Notes: a model not told the origin generated them from the letters alone. A stretch of 64,000 nt of DNA from JAWPMT01 sp964653795 (GCA_964653795.1 CAZZHO010000002.1:4505-68504), one strand, 5' to 3'; positions 44,059-53,274 are shown, numbered from the stretch's first letter. Program-made: numbers and translations.

Positions 44059-45398
44059 TTGGCTTTTTTCACTTTGAGAGAAGTTCCCTCGTCTGAAACA
44101 ACTTCTATTTCTTCCCCTTGAGCAATGTATTCACCTCTGGTGTAGGCGTCATATATTTCGTCATCCACTTGCACTTTTCCACTAGGCCGTAGAATAGTAA
44201 AAGTCTTCCCGGTTTTACCCTTCATAGATTCTTTTATAAATCGTGAAGTATAGCCTTGAGATTTATCTTGAGTGTCCTGTAGCGCTATTCGAGAGAAGAC
44301 CTTGCTATTGGCTAATCTCACTCCTCCAAAGAACATCACAATTATAGATCCCATTAGGCCTGCAAGGGTAGTGGCGATGGCAATGAATATTTGATCAGCA
44401 TTGACGAATGAAAAGTCAAAGAAATCGTTGTTCAGCATAACCAATACTAGTGCACCCAACGTGCAAATCAATCCCAGTAAACCAGCTATACCGAATCCTG
44501 GGATCACAAAGATTTCTGCGGCCAACAAGGCGATCCCTACAAAGAATATCGCGATTTCCCAGTTTTCTGCTAACCCATTCAGGTAATACGGAGTGAAGTA
44601 CAACACTGCCGCGATAATGGAGGCCATAATAGGGAACCCTACTCCTGGTGTCTGTAATTCAAAGTAGATACCTCCAATGATTATGAGTATCAGTATTCCA
44701 CTCAAAAATGGGTTTAGGAATAGTTCGATCACCTTATCAGCGGATCCTAGTTCGAACAATTCTATTTCATAGTCTTCAATCTGTGATCTTTCGAGTATCT
44801 GCTCGATACTGCGAACTTCAGCTTCACAAAAGTTGTACTTTATGGCCTCGCTTACAGAAAGCGTGAGCACCTTGCCCTCGGTAGCAATAGAATCAAGATC
44901 TATGTCTTGATCTACCATGGCTTCAGCCATTTTTGGGTTTCGGCCTTTAGCTTCGGCGGTAGATCTCATGATTGACCTCATGTAGGATTGGTATTTATCA
45001 GGGGCCTGAGCACCTTCTCCATCCACTACGGTAGCTGCTCCGATACTTGATCCAGGTGCCATAAAAATGCTGTCACAAGCTATCGAGATCAATGCGCCGG
45101 CAGAAGCCGCATCCTTATTGATGAAAGCGTATATGGGAATATCAAAGTTCAGGATCCTCGTTCTGATATCATCGGCATCATTTAACGCTCCGCCGTAGGT
45201 GTCCAATTCTAAAAGAACTAAATCAGCACCAGCTTCTTTTGCTGCTTCAAGGCCCAATTCTGTATAGCGATTGGTCCGAGGGTCGATATTATCTAATACC
45301 TGTAGGTGGTAGATCAACTTTTGTGCAAACAAAAAATTTGCTACGCACAAAAGGATTAGAAGTGTGAAGACCTTTTTCAATGTGAATTTTAAGTTCAT
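44055..45398 (-). CDS. NfeD/ClpP-class membrane serine protease
   Basis: 447 residues with signal peptide (LLCVANFLFAQ). The ClpP-like domain has LLELDTYGGAL, then FINKDAASAGALISIACD with the catalytic Ser in SAGA; a Lys for the Ser/Lys dyad is expected near PDKYQSYM or SEAIKYNF. Three to four helices follow (FLSGILILIIIGGIYFEL, IAIFFVGIALLAAEIF, FIAIATTLAGLMGS). The C-terminal OB-fold NfeD domain runs GKVQVDDEIYDAYTRGEYI. Full-length nodulation efficiency D proteins partner with stomatin/flotillin proteins, none of which is seen here. Overlaps kdsB by 4 bp. Confidence 0.9.
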   Translation of the reverse strand: MNLKFTLKKVFTLLILLCVANFLFAQKLIYHLQVLDNIDPRTNRYTELGLEAAKEAGADLVLLELDTYGGALNDADDIRTRILNFDIPIYAFINKDAASAGALISIACDSIFMAPGSSIGAATVVDGEGAQAPDKYQSYMRSIMRSTAEAKGRNPKMAEAMVDQDIDLDSIATEGKVLTLSVSEAIKYNFCEAEVRSIEQILERSQIEDYEIELFELGSADKVIELFLNPFLSGILILIIIGGIYFELQTPGVGFPIMASIIAAVLYFTPYYLNGLAENWEIAIFFVGIALLAAEIFVIPGFGIAGLLGLICTLGALVLVMLNNDFFDFSFVNADQIFIAIATTLAGLMGSIIVMFFGGVRLANSKVFSRIALQDTQDKSQGYTSRFIKESMKGKTGKTFTILRPSGKVQVDDEIYDAYTRGEYIAQGEEIEVVSDEGTSLKVKKAK

Positions 45399-45429
45399 TT
45401 GTGAGTAAAATAAATCAGGATTTCGAATA

Positions 45430-46074
45430 GTGGCGATTGTTTATGAACAGAACTTTGAAGGAAGCATCTGGAAAGTAGTAAATGGATCAGGACCTTTTGT
45501 TGGAATCGAAGAACGCGATGAAGACGTTTTGGAGGTCAAGTTTCATAAATTAATGCTTGAGAGCTTACATATGAGTCCTATTGATCACCCGGATTTTGAT
45601 TGGTGGTTCAGTCTTATAGGCGTAGACGAAATCAACAGTTATTTCCGGAAGTTTGAATCTGAGAAAGATCCATTCCGTCAGGATCTTTTGAGTTTAAATG
45701 ATGCAAAGTCGTTAACTCCCGTTTCAAATACTGATGTTAATGAAAATGACGGAAGGTTTTTGAATTCAACGATTTATGGGGTTGAAGATGCTTCATGGGG
45801 TACGGTAGCACAATTTTTGAAAAAGTGGGAAACAATACCTGTCAAATCCATTGAATATGCCGAATCTTCTAATTTTTTTGTCCTGGTATATTGTGAACAG
45901 GTACAAGATCGTTTATCAAGGCAATTGATGATTGTTTCTAACTCAGGAAGTCTACTGTATAAATGCATTTTGGACCAGGAAACTAAAGGTGAGGCAAGTC
46001 AGGGTTTTATTACCTTTTCAAATCTTGTCATATTTGTTGAGGAACGTAAAAAACTAAGAATTTTTGAAGTTTAG
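45430..46074 (+). CDS. DUF4905-like protein
   Basis: 214 residues from a GTG at 45430; no ATG lies near. There is no signal peptide. The sequence AIVYEQNFEGSIWKVV at the N-terminus and later WDTVAQFLKKWETI-like stretch and VIFVEERKKLRIFEV at the end resemble the Bacteroidota DUF4905 family, named from memory and with moderate confidence. Beta-strand-rich, possibly a propeller-like or seven-strand fold. The stop overlaps the next gene's TTG start by 11 bp. Role unknown. Confidence 0.7.
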   Translation: MAIVYEQNFEGSIWKVVNGSGPFVGIEERDEDVLEVKFHKLMLESLHMSPIDHPDFDWWFSLIGVDEINSYFRKFESEKDPFRQDLLSLNDAKSLTPVSNTDVNENDGRFLNSTIYGVEDASWGTVAQFLKKWETIPVKSIEYAESSNFFVLVYCEQVQDRLSRQLMIVSNSGSLLYKCILDQETKGEASQGFITFSNLVIFVEERKKLRIFEV

Positions 46075-47095
46075 ACTTACTTTCATAGCTCTTCTTATGG
46101 CAGCTTTCTGCCACGCCAGAATTCATACTGATTCCACAGGAATTAAGGTAATAGACGGTAAAGCCTATATAATACATGAGGTAGAAGAGCAGGAGACACT
46201 CTATTCCCTCTCAAAAAGGTATGGCACGAAGGTAAAGCTCATTAGAGAAGCCAATGACCTTAATAGTAGAAGCATAGAGATCAGCCAGATTTTATTGGTC
46301 CCTTATTCGCAAGAGCTGTTGAAAATTAAGGTATCCAACGCTATCAAAACGCATTTTGTACAGCTTGGAGAAACTGTATATGCTATCTCACGAAAATACG
46401 ATGTATCTGTTGATGACTTGAAAAGATGGAATCAACTTACATCTAATGATCTTTCGGTTGGTCAGGAGCTTTATATTGAATCTCCAGGTGTTGAACCAGA
46501 AAAGCTCACGACTGACCAGGTAGTGCTAATTCAAGAAGAGGTAGCTGAGGTTGACTCCTCGGCCATCCTATCGGAAGCGCCTAAATATTATCATTTCGTA
46601 CAGACAGGAGAGACTGTGTTTTCTATTTCAAGAAAGTATGGGATCTCCTCCCAAACGTTAAGGTCTTGGAACGGCTTAATAAGCGATAATCTGAGTATAG
46701 GTCAGAAGCTCGCAATTAGACAGGATGTAGTCATCGACAGTCTTGATCACTCTGTTCCCAATTATACGTCTACTAAATATGGCTCTAAAAAGTGGACAGA
46801 AAAGCCTGAAGAGGTATTGCTTCAAAAGGAAGAGGGGTTGACGGGTGTGATTGAAGGAACAGAAGGCACCTCCAAACTTTTGGCACTTCACAGAGACCTG
46901 CCTGTTGGTGCTGAAATCACGGTCATCAATCTAATGAACAATAGAGCCTTGAAAGCCAGGATTGTCGGGAGTCTTCCAAATACTGGGTTGAATAGGAACC
47001 TCATGATGCGATTGACGTCTGCCTCATTTAAGCAGCTTGGTATAATTGACAGTCGTACAAGAGTTCAGATATCTTATCCTTTACCTGAGGAGTAG
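46064..47095 (+). CDS. exported protein with three LysM domains and RlpA-like double-psi barrel
   Basis: 343 residues from a TTG start at 46064 that yields signal peptide MKFRLTFIALLMAAFCHA. Three LysM units of about 44 residues bind peptidoglycan: EEQETLYSLSKRYGTKVKLI, LGETVYAISRKYDVSVDDLK and TGETVFSISRKYGISSQTLR. The C-terminal ~85 residues look like the RlpA double-psi beta-barrel (LPVGAEITVINLMNNRALKA, SASFKQLG), but the NDRGP block bearing the catalytic Asp reads VGSLPN, so lytic activity is doubtful. Probably an envelope scaffold. Overlaps the DUF4905 gene by 11 bp. Confidence 0.84.
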   Translation: MKFRLTFIALLMAAFCHARIHTDSTGIKVIDGKAYIIHEVEEQETLYSLSKRYGTKVKLIREANDLNSRSIEISQILLVPYSQELLKIKVSNAIKTHFVQLGETVYAISRKYDVSVDDLKRWNQLTSNDLSVGQELYIESPGVEPEKLTTDQVVLIQEEVAEVDSSAILSEAPKYYHFVQTGETVFSISRKYGISSQTLRSWNGLISDNLSIGQKLAIRQDVVIDSLDHSVPNYTSTKYGSKKWTEKPEEVLLQKEEGLTGVIEGTEGTSKLLALHRDLPVGAEITVINLMNNRALKARIVGSLPNTGLNRNLMMRLTSASFKQLGIIDSRTRVQISYPLPEE

Positions 47096-47103
47096 ATCTG
47101 GTT

Positions 47104-47874
47104 GTGAAGCTTTCAGAACTTAAGTCCTTTCTGGATGAAAAATCCGATAAATACAATCGAAAAGGGTTCATCGAGAACGATCCGATTTCAATACCTCATC
47201 AATTCACTAAGAAACAGGATATTGAGATATCGGGTTTGTTTGCGGCAGTGTTGGCTTGGGGGCAGAGAAAAACCATTATCAACAAATGTCTTGAGTTAAT
47301 GGACCGGATGGGAGGGGAGCCCCATCGATTCGTTACGGAATCTTCAGATAGTGATTTGAAATCGCTGCTTGGTTTCAAACATAGAACCTTCAATGACACT
47401 GATCTGCTCTACTTTATTGAATTCTTGAAGTCAGTATACGCAAATCACAATAGTCTGGAAGATGCTTTTGTCCAAAAGCAGTTGGAGGGTGACAATACTG
47501 GACCAGCTCTGCAGAACTTTTACAATGTATTCATTTCTAGTGAAAATTTCCCGAAGCGGACAGGGAAACACATCCAATCCCCTGAAAGGAAATCAGCTTG
47601 CAAGAGAATGAGCATGTTCCTTCGTTGGATGGTACGGAATGATGATAGAGGGGTTGATTTTGGTATTTGGAATAAAATTTCTCCAAGCCAACTCATCTGC
47701 CCATGTGATTTGCATGTCGATAGGGTAGCCAGGAAACTTAGAATGATTTCGAGGAAACAAACGGACTGGCTTACCGCCCTGGAACTTACAGCTAAACTGC
47801 GGGAAATGAACCCTGAAGACCCAGTGGTATATGACTTTGCGCTATTTGGATTAGGGATCGAGGAGAAATTCTAG
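47104..47874 (+). CDS. TIGR02757 family protein
   Basis: 256 residues from a GTG start at 47104. The family is recognised by SIPHQFTKKQDIEISGLFAA, VLAWGQRKTIINKC, RMSMFLRWMVRND and the DLHVDRVARKL block; HhH-GPD-like helical fold related to DNA glycosylases is suggested by the alpha-helical layout, but a catalytic function has not been established as far as I know. Eight bp after the LysM gene and ending in overlap (4 bp) with the stop of convergent pyrE. Confidence 0.86.
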   Translation: MKLSELKSFLDEKSDKYNRKGFIENDPISIPHQFTKKQDIEISGLFAAVLAWGQRKTIINKCLELMDRMGGEPHRFVTESSDSDLKSLLGFKHRTFNDTDLLYFIEFLKSVYANHNSLEDAFVQKQLEGDNTGPALQNFYNVFISSENFPKRTGKHIQSPERKSACKRMSMFLRWMVRNDDRGVDFGIWNKISPSQLICPCDLHVDRVARKLRMISRKQTDWLTALELTAKLREMNPEDPVVYDFALFGLGIEEKF

Positions 47875-48521
47875 ATACTCCAGGTTTCAGGACTTCTACG
47901 CCAGTTATCAAGTAGTTCTTTTTGTTCCTGTTTTATGCTACCATCACTTAGTGCGTTATCGATTAGTGTACTATAGTCACTCAGGTGCACCAGCTTTAAG
48001 TTGGAAGCTTCAAGATTTTTTTCTGCCTGCTCAAAGCCATAAGTAAAAATTGAGATCATGCCCAATACCTCTCCACCCGCCGCTCTGATTGCTTCAACAG
48101 CTTTTATGGAGCTACCTCCAGTGGAGACTAAGTCTTCTACGACGACTACCTTTTGCCCTTTCGGTAAGTGCCCTTCAATCTGATTTTCAAGTCCATGTGA
48201 TTTCGATTTAGAGCGTACATATAGAAATGGCAATTCTAATTGATCCGCGATAATAGCACCTTGAGGTAGTCCAGCTGTAGCTACTCCGACTATACCCTGA
48301 GTTTCTGGGAATTCATTCTTGATTATTTCGCAAAAAGCATCTTTAATTTTCGTCCTGACCATTGGGAAAGATAAGCTTAACCTATTGTCACAATATATTG
48401 GAGACTGCCAACCGGAAGCCCACGTGAAGGGGTTTTCAGGCTGCAATTTTATGGCGCCTATCTCTAGTAGGTCAGCGGCAATTTCCTTCGCTAATTCTGG
48501 AGAGTAAAGTCTTGCTTGCAT
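47871..48521 (-). CDS. pyrE: orotate phosphoribosyltransferase
   Basis: 216 residues. Joins orotate and PRPP to OMP in pyrimidine synthesis. The PRPP motif is VVVEDLVSTGGSSIKAVEAI and the flexible loop lies near RSKSKSHGLENQIEG; GAIKLQPENPFTWASGWQSP is the conserved N-terminal part. Divergent from the NUDIX gene by 95 bp. Confidence 0.95.
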   Translation of the reverse strand: MQARLYSPELAKEIAADLLEIGAIKLQPENPFTWASGWQSPIYCDNRLSLSFPMVRTKIKDAFCEIIKNEFPETQGIVGVATAGLPQGAIIADQLELPFLYVRSKSKSHGLENQIEGHLPKGQKVVVVEDLVSTGGSSIKAVEAIRAAGGEVLGMISIFTYGFEQAEKNLEASNLKLVHLSDYSTLIDNALSDGSIKQEQKELLDNWRRSPETWSI

Positions 48522-48616
48522 TTATCGAAAAACTCTAAAAATTAATGATGTTCTTGTTGCAATATTCAACACACTCTGAGATAATTACATGACAAAATCC
48601 GATAAACTTTTCCACG

Positions 48617-49300
48617 GTGAAAATATTCATCAATGATATTCCTGTAAACATTGTCGAAGCCACTGGCAAAAAGGCAAAAGCTGCTCATGCGCATACAATA
48701 GACGGTACCCGAGACAAAATCAAAGCCAGGATGTTAGTTGATGATGTTCTGATTAAGGATGCACCTGGCATTATGGTAGAGGAGTTGCTTCAGAAGATGA
48801 CCGACAAGAAATTAGACAACCTGGACTCAGTCACTTTTGCGACCCATGATAAAAAGGCCTTAGTAGATTACATAAAAGCTCGTTTTAAGATCGTAGAAGC
48901 AGCAGGAGGGGTAGTGGAGAAGGATAATCACACGCTTTTAATTTTTAGGTTAGGCAAATGGGATTTGCCGAAAGGAAAGCTGGACAAAGGTGAAAGCATC
49001 AAGGAATGTGCTCTCAGAGAGGTAGAAGAAGAAACTGGTGTTAAGTGCGAGTTAGGGTCGAAAGTTTGTCATACTTGGCATACTTATACAAGGAATAAGA
49101 AATACGTCTTAAAGAAAACTTCCTGGTACGCCATGAGATGTCTTGATGACTCAAAGATGTCACCGCAGAATGATGAGGGGATAGATGATGTCAGATGGAT
49201 GAACCTGAACCAGATGAGAGAAGCTTTGTACAATTCTTACAGAACGATCAGATACGTGGTAAGAGAGTACCACGAACTGTTAAAAGAGTCAAGTAACTAA
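48617..49300 (+). CDS. NUDIX hydrolase with an extra N-terminal domain
   Basis: 227 residues from a GTG start at 48617. The first ~90 residues form a domain of unknown function, including KARMLVDDVLIKDAPG. The NUDIX box is in GKLDKGESIKECALREVEEETGVKCE, with REVEEE providing metal ligands. The substrate is unknown; dinucleoside phosphates and modified nucleotides are usual. Ends 4 bp inside the stop of convergent coaD. Confidence 0.86.
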   Translation: MKIFINDIPVNIVEATGKKAKAAHAHTIDGTRDKIKARMLVDDVLIKDAPGIMVEELLQKMTDKKLDNLDSVTFATHDKKALVDYIKARFKIVEAAGGVVEKDNHTLLIFRLGKWDLPKGKLDKGESIKECALREVEEETGVKCELGSKVCHTWHTYTRNKKYVLKKTSWYAMRCLDDSKMSPQNDEGIDDVRWMNLNQMREALYNSYRTIRYVVREYHELLKESSN

Positions 49301-49755
49301 TCCAGTTTGTAGGGGAGGAAGGGGGTTACGTCGCCACCATATCGATGCACTTCTCTAATGATGCTGGAGCTAATAGGAGCCAATTCCGGAGAAGTAATGA
49401 GGAACACGGTTTCCAAATCATAATTCAGATACTTGTTGATCTGGGAGATGCTATTCTCGTACTCAAAATCTGTCGTATTTCTCAATCCACGCACTAAGAA
49501 CTTGGCGTTGAACTGCTTTGCCAGGTTTGCGGTCAGTTCATTGTAAACAACTACCTCCACTCTTTGCGGGTCAAAAGCGGATCGAATGTGATCCACCATC
49601 TGATCAATATCAAAGTATCTTTTCTGCTTTTGAGAATTGAATCCTATCGCTATTACAACCTTATCAAAAAGTTGTAAAGACCGGTTAACTACATCCTCGT
49701 GACCTTTGGTAAAGGGGTCAAAAGAACCCGGAAATAATGCTACCTTTTCCATCAT
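49297..49755 (-). CDS. coaD: pantetheine-phosphate adenylyltransferase
   Basis: 152 residues. Adenylates 4-phosphopantetheine in coenzyme A synthesis. FPGSFDPFTKGHEDVVNRS contains the TxGH nucleotidyltransferase motif, and FLITSPELAPISSSIIREV the ISSTxxR block; length is normal. Two ATG codons (49755 and 49752) are possible starts. It overlaps the DUF3822 gene by 4 bp; the DUF3822-coaD order recurs in Bacteroidota. Confidence 0.95.
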   Translation of the reverse strand: MMEKVALFPGSFDPFTKGHEDVVNRSLQLFDKVVIAIGFNSQKQKRYFDIDQMVDHIRSAFDPQRVEVVVYNELTANLAKQFNAKFLVRGLRNTTDFEYENSISQINKYLNYDLETVFLITSPELAPISSSIIREVHRYGGDVTPFLPYKLD

Positions 49756-50642
49756 TCACAAAGGAACACGCTATATGCGTCGAAATAGTGATAATCAGGA
49801 ATCTCGTCAAATGCATGCCCAAACTTCAGGTAATTGGGCTTTCCAGCATAGGATATGTCCATTATGTATTTTTTCAGGAGCTCAATGGGCTCGGATTTTT
49901 GCTTTAAAGAGCCCCATATTAACACTTTACTCTTTTTGGGACTAAGACGTAGCTCCTTAAAGACAGACATGATGTACTTCAGGTAATCTTCACTCTTCCT
50001 AGCAGCAAACTGGTTATAGTACAGCAACTCCTTGTTTTGAGTAACCACTACATGTAGTATGCCCAGATCCACACTACAGAACATGGTTTTCTGATTGGAG
50101 TGATCATCATACTTCATGATTCCTTCAATCAAAGCGCTGCCTTGATGTACAACTCCAACTTCGACAGATGGGTACAATGACTTGATCCAGGAGATTAGTT
50201 TCTGATCGGCGGCGAAAATGTTAACTGCTTCGCTCATATTATGCTTGTAGAAAAGCACGTCTTCCATTTCAGGCCTTATCTCCGAATTGATCAGTAAGTA
50301 GTCGCTTGCGGCATCTTTTGCAAAATGTCCAGAGGGAACTAGTGTAAACTTGTGACTTTTCACACATAGCTTCACGCTATTCCAGAAGCCAGCCTTCAAA
50401 AAATGATGGTCATCAAATAGTTGATTGAGAACCTTCACCCTGGTGTTGACGGTTCTTATACCATCAAGCCTGAAATCTTCTAAAAGCAGTATTCTGCTTT
50501 CTCTTCCGTCTGTGACACAGAGTTGAAAATCGTGTATACCTACTTGAAGAGAAAGCGTGTAATGATGAAGGTTGTCAATGTCAAAGTTTTGGTCTTTGAC
50601 TTTCTTTATGAGTCTGTACGCAGGACTAACGGCCTTCTTCAA
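49752..50642 (-). CDS. DUF3822 family protein
   Basis: 296 residues with TTG the only usable start at 50642 because a stop lies four codons upstream. No signal peptide. The pattern HYTLSLQVGIHDFQLCVTD, GVVHQGSALIEGI and FCSVDLGILHVVVTQNKELLYYN suggests an actin-like ASKHA ATPase-related fold, as proposed for DUF3822, with no established function. It sits directly upstream of coaD and overlaps it by 4 bp. Confidence 0.82.
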   Translation of the reverse strand: MKKAVSPAYRLIKKVKDQNFDIDNLHHYTLSLQVGIHDFQLCVTDGRESRILLLEDFRLDGIRTVNTRVKVLNQLFDDHHFLKAGFWNSVKLCVKSHKFTLVPSGHFAKDAASDYLLINSEIRPEMEDVLFYKHNMSEAVNIFAADQKLISWIKSLYPSVEVGVVHQGSALIEGIMKYDDHSNQKTMFCSVDLGILHVVVTQNKELLYYNQFAARKSEDYLKYIMSVFKELRLSPKKSKVLIWGSLKQKSEPIELLKKYIMDISYAGKPNYLKFGHAFDEIPDYHYFDAYSVFLCE

Positions 50643-50654
50643 AATACCTAGGGG

Positions 50655-51248
50655 CTACTCCCAATTACCTGCTGTTGTTACGCTTGTTCTTGATCCAAAC
50701 CTCAAAGGCTTTTTACTATCGAGTTCTGAATCTTCAGATCTTGTAGGATCAACTGGTTGAGGATTCCATACTTCCAATACATCAACCAATACCCCAGATT
50801 TTGTGATCTTGTCAGCCCATAGCTGGAATTTGACAGGAGGATCGATTCCGGGAACGTAAGCAAAAGAAGAAAGAGAGAAGTTTGGATACTTCGCCTGGTT
50901 GAAAAGTGAATCCTTTACGAATACAGTTCCCAACGTATCGATTTCTACGTAAGTACTATCTGCACCATAATCCAAGGTGATAATGGTTTCTGTTCTTTCA
51001 GTGATGTAGAAACTTCCAGTATCGACAAATGCTAGTAGTGCATCCCAGTCACTTGTATATCTTCCATTGACAGATTTGAAAGCCAATTGAGCATCACGGA
51101 CCATTTTCAACTTGTTGATAATGGCATTTTCCATTCTTTCAATTCTTTCTGCCTCTTCAATACTGGTATTGATAGAAGAATAGAGATAATAACCCAGGAT
51201 GATGGAGGTTATAGCGAAGACAATGGTTAGGATCCGATTGGTGCTCAT
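50655..51248 (-). CDS. pseudopilin-like single-pass membrane protein of unknown function
   Basis: 197 residues. One N-terminal helix (MSTNRILTIVFAITSIILGYYLYSSI) continues into an amphipathic coil (IEEAERIERMENAIINKLKM) and a globular part with DAQLAFKSVNGRYTSDWDALLAFV, as in pilin-like type II secretion proteins. The usual prepilin peptidase site is missing. Family not named with certainty. Twelve bp upstream of DUF3822. Confidence 0.7.
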   Translation of the reverse strand: MSTNRILTIVFAITSIILGYYLYSSINTSIEEAERIERMENAIINKLKMVRDAQLAFKSVNGRYTSDWDALLAFVDTGSFYITERTETIITLDYGADSTYVEIDTLGTVFVKDSLFNQAKYPNFSLSSFAYVPGIDPPVKFQLWADKITKSGVLVDVLEVWNPQPVDPTRSEDSELDSKKPLRFGSRTSVTTAGNWE

Positions 51249-51295
51249 TTCTTAGTTTTTTTGCAATAATAATGATTTAATCAAGTTACCAACCG

Positions 51296-51778
51296 CTATT
51301 TTATGCAATTCTTGTCAAACTTAAAAAGACCATTTAATGTCATTACCTCACTTGGCGTCTTGCCTAATCGAAAGATGCTATGAACACCATCCGCTGGCAA
51401 GTCCTCCAGCTCTTCCTCATTAAAGAATCTGATGTCCGCGAGCATTTGGCTGTTAGGGTCTATTTCTGGGTCGGTACCTAATTGCAAAGAGCCTGAATCA
51501 CGATGCACCTCATAGAAAAACTCCAGGGCGTGATGTTCATTTCCTAGGAACTCATTGCAGAATAAGTATCTATTGATCGTGACCGTGAGACCAGTTTCTT
51601 CTTTGAATTCCCTAATCAATGCTTCTTCGAGGCTCTCGCCAAATTCCACGCCGCCACCTGGTGGGCTCCAAAGAAAGCCAGCTGGACCAATACCCATATG
51701 CTTTAGAAGTAGAACGCTCTCTTTTTCCACGAGTATTCCGCATGACCTTACCCTTACTTTTTTTGTAAATGGATCCAA
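51296..51778 (-). CDS. NUDIX hydrolase
   Basis: 160 residues from a TTG at 51778 (TTG GAT CCA TTT). The NUDIX box occurs at GGGVEFGESLEEALIREFKEETGLTV; SPPGGGVEFGES and WSPPGGG place the conserved loop. MutT-like or ADP-sugar pyrophosphatase substrates are possible. Upstream of the envelope protein 50655-51248 on the same strand. Confidence 0.85.
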   Translation of the reverse strand: MDPFTKKVRVRSCGILVEKESVLLLKHMGIGPAGFLWSPPGGGVEFGESLEEALIREFKEETGLTVTINRYLFCNEFLGNEHHALEFFYEVHRDSGSLQLGTDPEIDPNSQMLADIRFFNEEELEDLPADGVHSIFRLGKTPSEVMTLNGLFKFDKNCIK

Positions 51779-51840
51779 AATGTGTGACTCTCCAACAAAT
51801 TAAATGCAACTTCGTTCTTCTTTTAAAATCAAACGAGAAT

Positions 51841-52236
51841 ATGAGGTTGCTTTTAGCTTTTTCCTTGACTTTATTGCTTTTCACTGCTATTGCTCAAGAT
51901 GAGCCGGAATCAGAGTCTGGTGCCAGAATCACATTTTATGAAGAAAGCTTTGATTTTGGAGATATCACGGTAGGAGATGTGGTAGACCACATTTTTGAAT
52001 TTGAAAACAGTGGTGACCAACCCTTGATTTTTAGTAATGTATTGACAACATGTGGTTGTACGGCACCTGATTGGCCGAGAGAACCTATTTTGCCAGGAGA
52101 GTCCTCTTTTTTAACCATTACCTTCAATAGTGCTGGAAAGGCAGGGGTTCAAAATAAGGTCATTACCATTATTACAAATGCTGTAAATAACCGCGAGAGG
52201 ATCCGCATTACCACCAACGTTTTGCCTAAAAGTTAA
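51841..52236 (+). CDS. DUF1573 exported protein
   Basis: 131 residues from the ATG at 51841, which places MRLLLAFSLTLLLFTAIAQ as signal peptide; the frame is open further upstream, but not needed. DUF1573 is seen in DFGDITVGDVVDHIFEFENSGDQPL, then TCGCTAPDWPREPILPGE and GKAGVQNKVITIITN. These Ig-like (ASH/MSP-like) domains are common in Bacteroidota secreted proteins. Divergent from the NUDIX gene; its stop overlaps that of DUF423 by 4 bp. Confidence 0.9.
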   Translation: MRLLLAFSLTLLLFTAIAQDEPESESGARITFYEESFDFGDITVGDVVDHIFEFENSGDQPLIFSNVLTTCGCTAPDWPREPILPGESSFLTITFNSAGKAGVQNKVITIITNAVNNRERIRITTNVLPKS

Positions 52237-52604
52237 TCTTGGTCCTTTGCAGTGAGGATAGAAGTTATCCAAGCTGCCATAAAAAGGAGCCCACCTACAG
52301 GAGTCACTGGCCCTAACCAGGACCATTGCATTGTCGACAGTAGGTAGAGGCTTCCGGAGAAAAAGAGTATTCCCAAGAATGCTAAATAGCTTATTGTTCT
52401 GCTACTCCTTTCACTATGATATGGGCTATTCGCTATCACGATGATGAGTATTGAATGTACAAATTGATATAGTACAGCGGTCTTGTAGCTTTCTAAGGTC
52501 TGATTTCCTTCAAGAGTAGGTCTTAAAGCGTGTGCGCCAAAGGCGCCTAACACCACGCCCAAAAGACCAATTGAAGCACCAATTTTAAACAGTCTAGTTC
52601 GCAT
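52233..52604 (-). CDS. DUF423 membrane protein
   Basis: 123 residues from the ATG at 52604 (MRTRLFKIGASIGLLGVVLG); a TTG-led extension is not needed. DUF423 (YgdD-type) with four helices and the signature GAFGAHALRPTL, plus YQFVHSILIIVI. Function unknown. Overlaps the YggS gene by 11 bp. Confidence 0.9.
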   Translation of the reverse strand: MRTRLFKIGASIGLLGVVLGAFGAHALRPTLEGNQTLESYKTAVLYQFVHSILIIVIANSPYHSERSSRTISYLAFLGILFFSGSLYLLSTMQWSWLGPVTPVGGLLFMAAWITSILTAKDQD

Positions 52605-53268
52605 AATTCCTTGCTCCAAATATGTCGGTACCAATTCTAATCATGGTGGATCCTTTTTCAATTGCTATTTTGTAATCATTGGTCATGCCAGATGATAACT
52701 CGGTCATCTTATAAGGTAAGATGTCCTGAGTATTGATTTGATCAAATGTGTCTTTGAGCAGCTGAAACTCTCTGGCAACTTGTTCATTATCATCAGTATT
52801 TGTTGCGATGCCCATCAATCCTTTTATTTCAATATTTTGGAGCTCCTTGAATTGCTGACTGGTGAGGAATTCCATCACCTCATCTACAGCGAACCCAAAT
52901 TTTGAATCTTCCTGCGCGATATAAAGTTGGAGCAGAATGGGAATGGTTCTATCAACCTTCTTTCCTTCCTTATTGATAGCTACCGCCAGTCGAGAGCTGT
53001 CTACACCATGAATAAGGTGTACAAAAGGCGCCAAAAACTTGACCTTATTTCTTTGTAGATGACCCACCATGTGCCATTTGATATCCTTTGGTAGTTGATC
53101 AAACTTATGAGCTAGTTCCTGGACTTTGTTTTCACCAAAGTCCCTTTGCCCTACCTCATAGGCTTTCAGTATATCTTCTATCGGCTTTGTCTTAGATATG
53201 GCAATAAGCCGGCTGGTCCTGCCAGCTAGTTCATTTTGATAGTGCTTTATTCTTTCCGCTATACTCAT
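52594..53268 (-). CDS. YggS-family PLP homeostasis protein
   Basis: 224 residues. Single-domain PLP-binding protein with the fold of alanine racemase. The PLP lysine is in LIAISKTKPIEDI; DFGENKVQELAHK, WHMVGHLQRNKVKFL and ELSSGMTNDYKIAIEKGST complete the signature. It keeps free PLP in balance. Co-transcribed with DUF423 downstream. Confidence 0.94.
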   Translation of the reverse strand: MSIAERIKHYQNELAGRTSRLIAISKTKPIEDILKAYEVGQRDFGENKVQELAHKFDQLPKDIKWHMVGHLQRNKVKFLAPFVHLIHGVDSSRLAVAINKEGKKVDRTIPILLQLYIAQEDSKFGFAVDEVMEFLTSQQFKELQNIEIKGLMGIATNTDDNEQVAREFQLLKDTFDQINTQDILPYKMTELSSGMTNDYKIAIEKGSTMIRIGTDIFGARNYAN

Positions 53269-53274
53269 CAGTTA

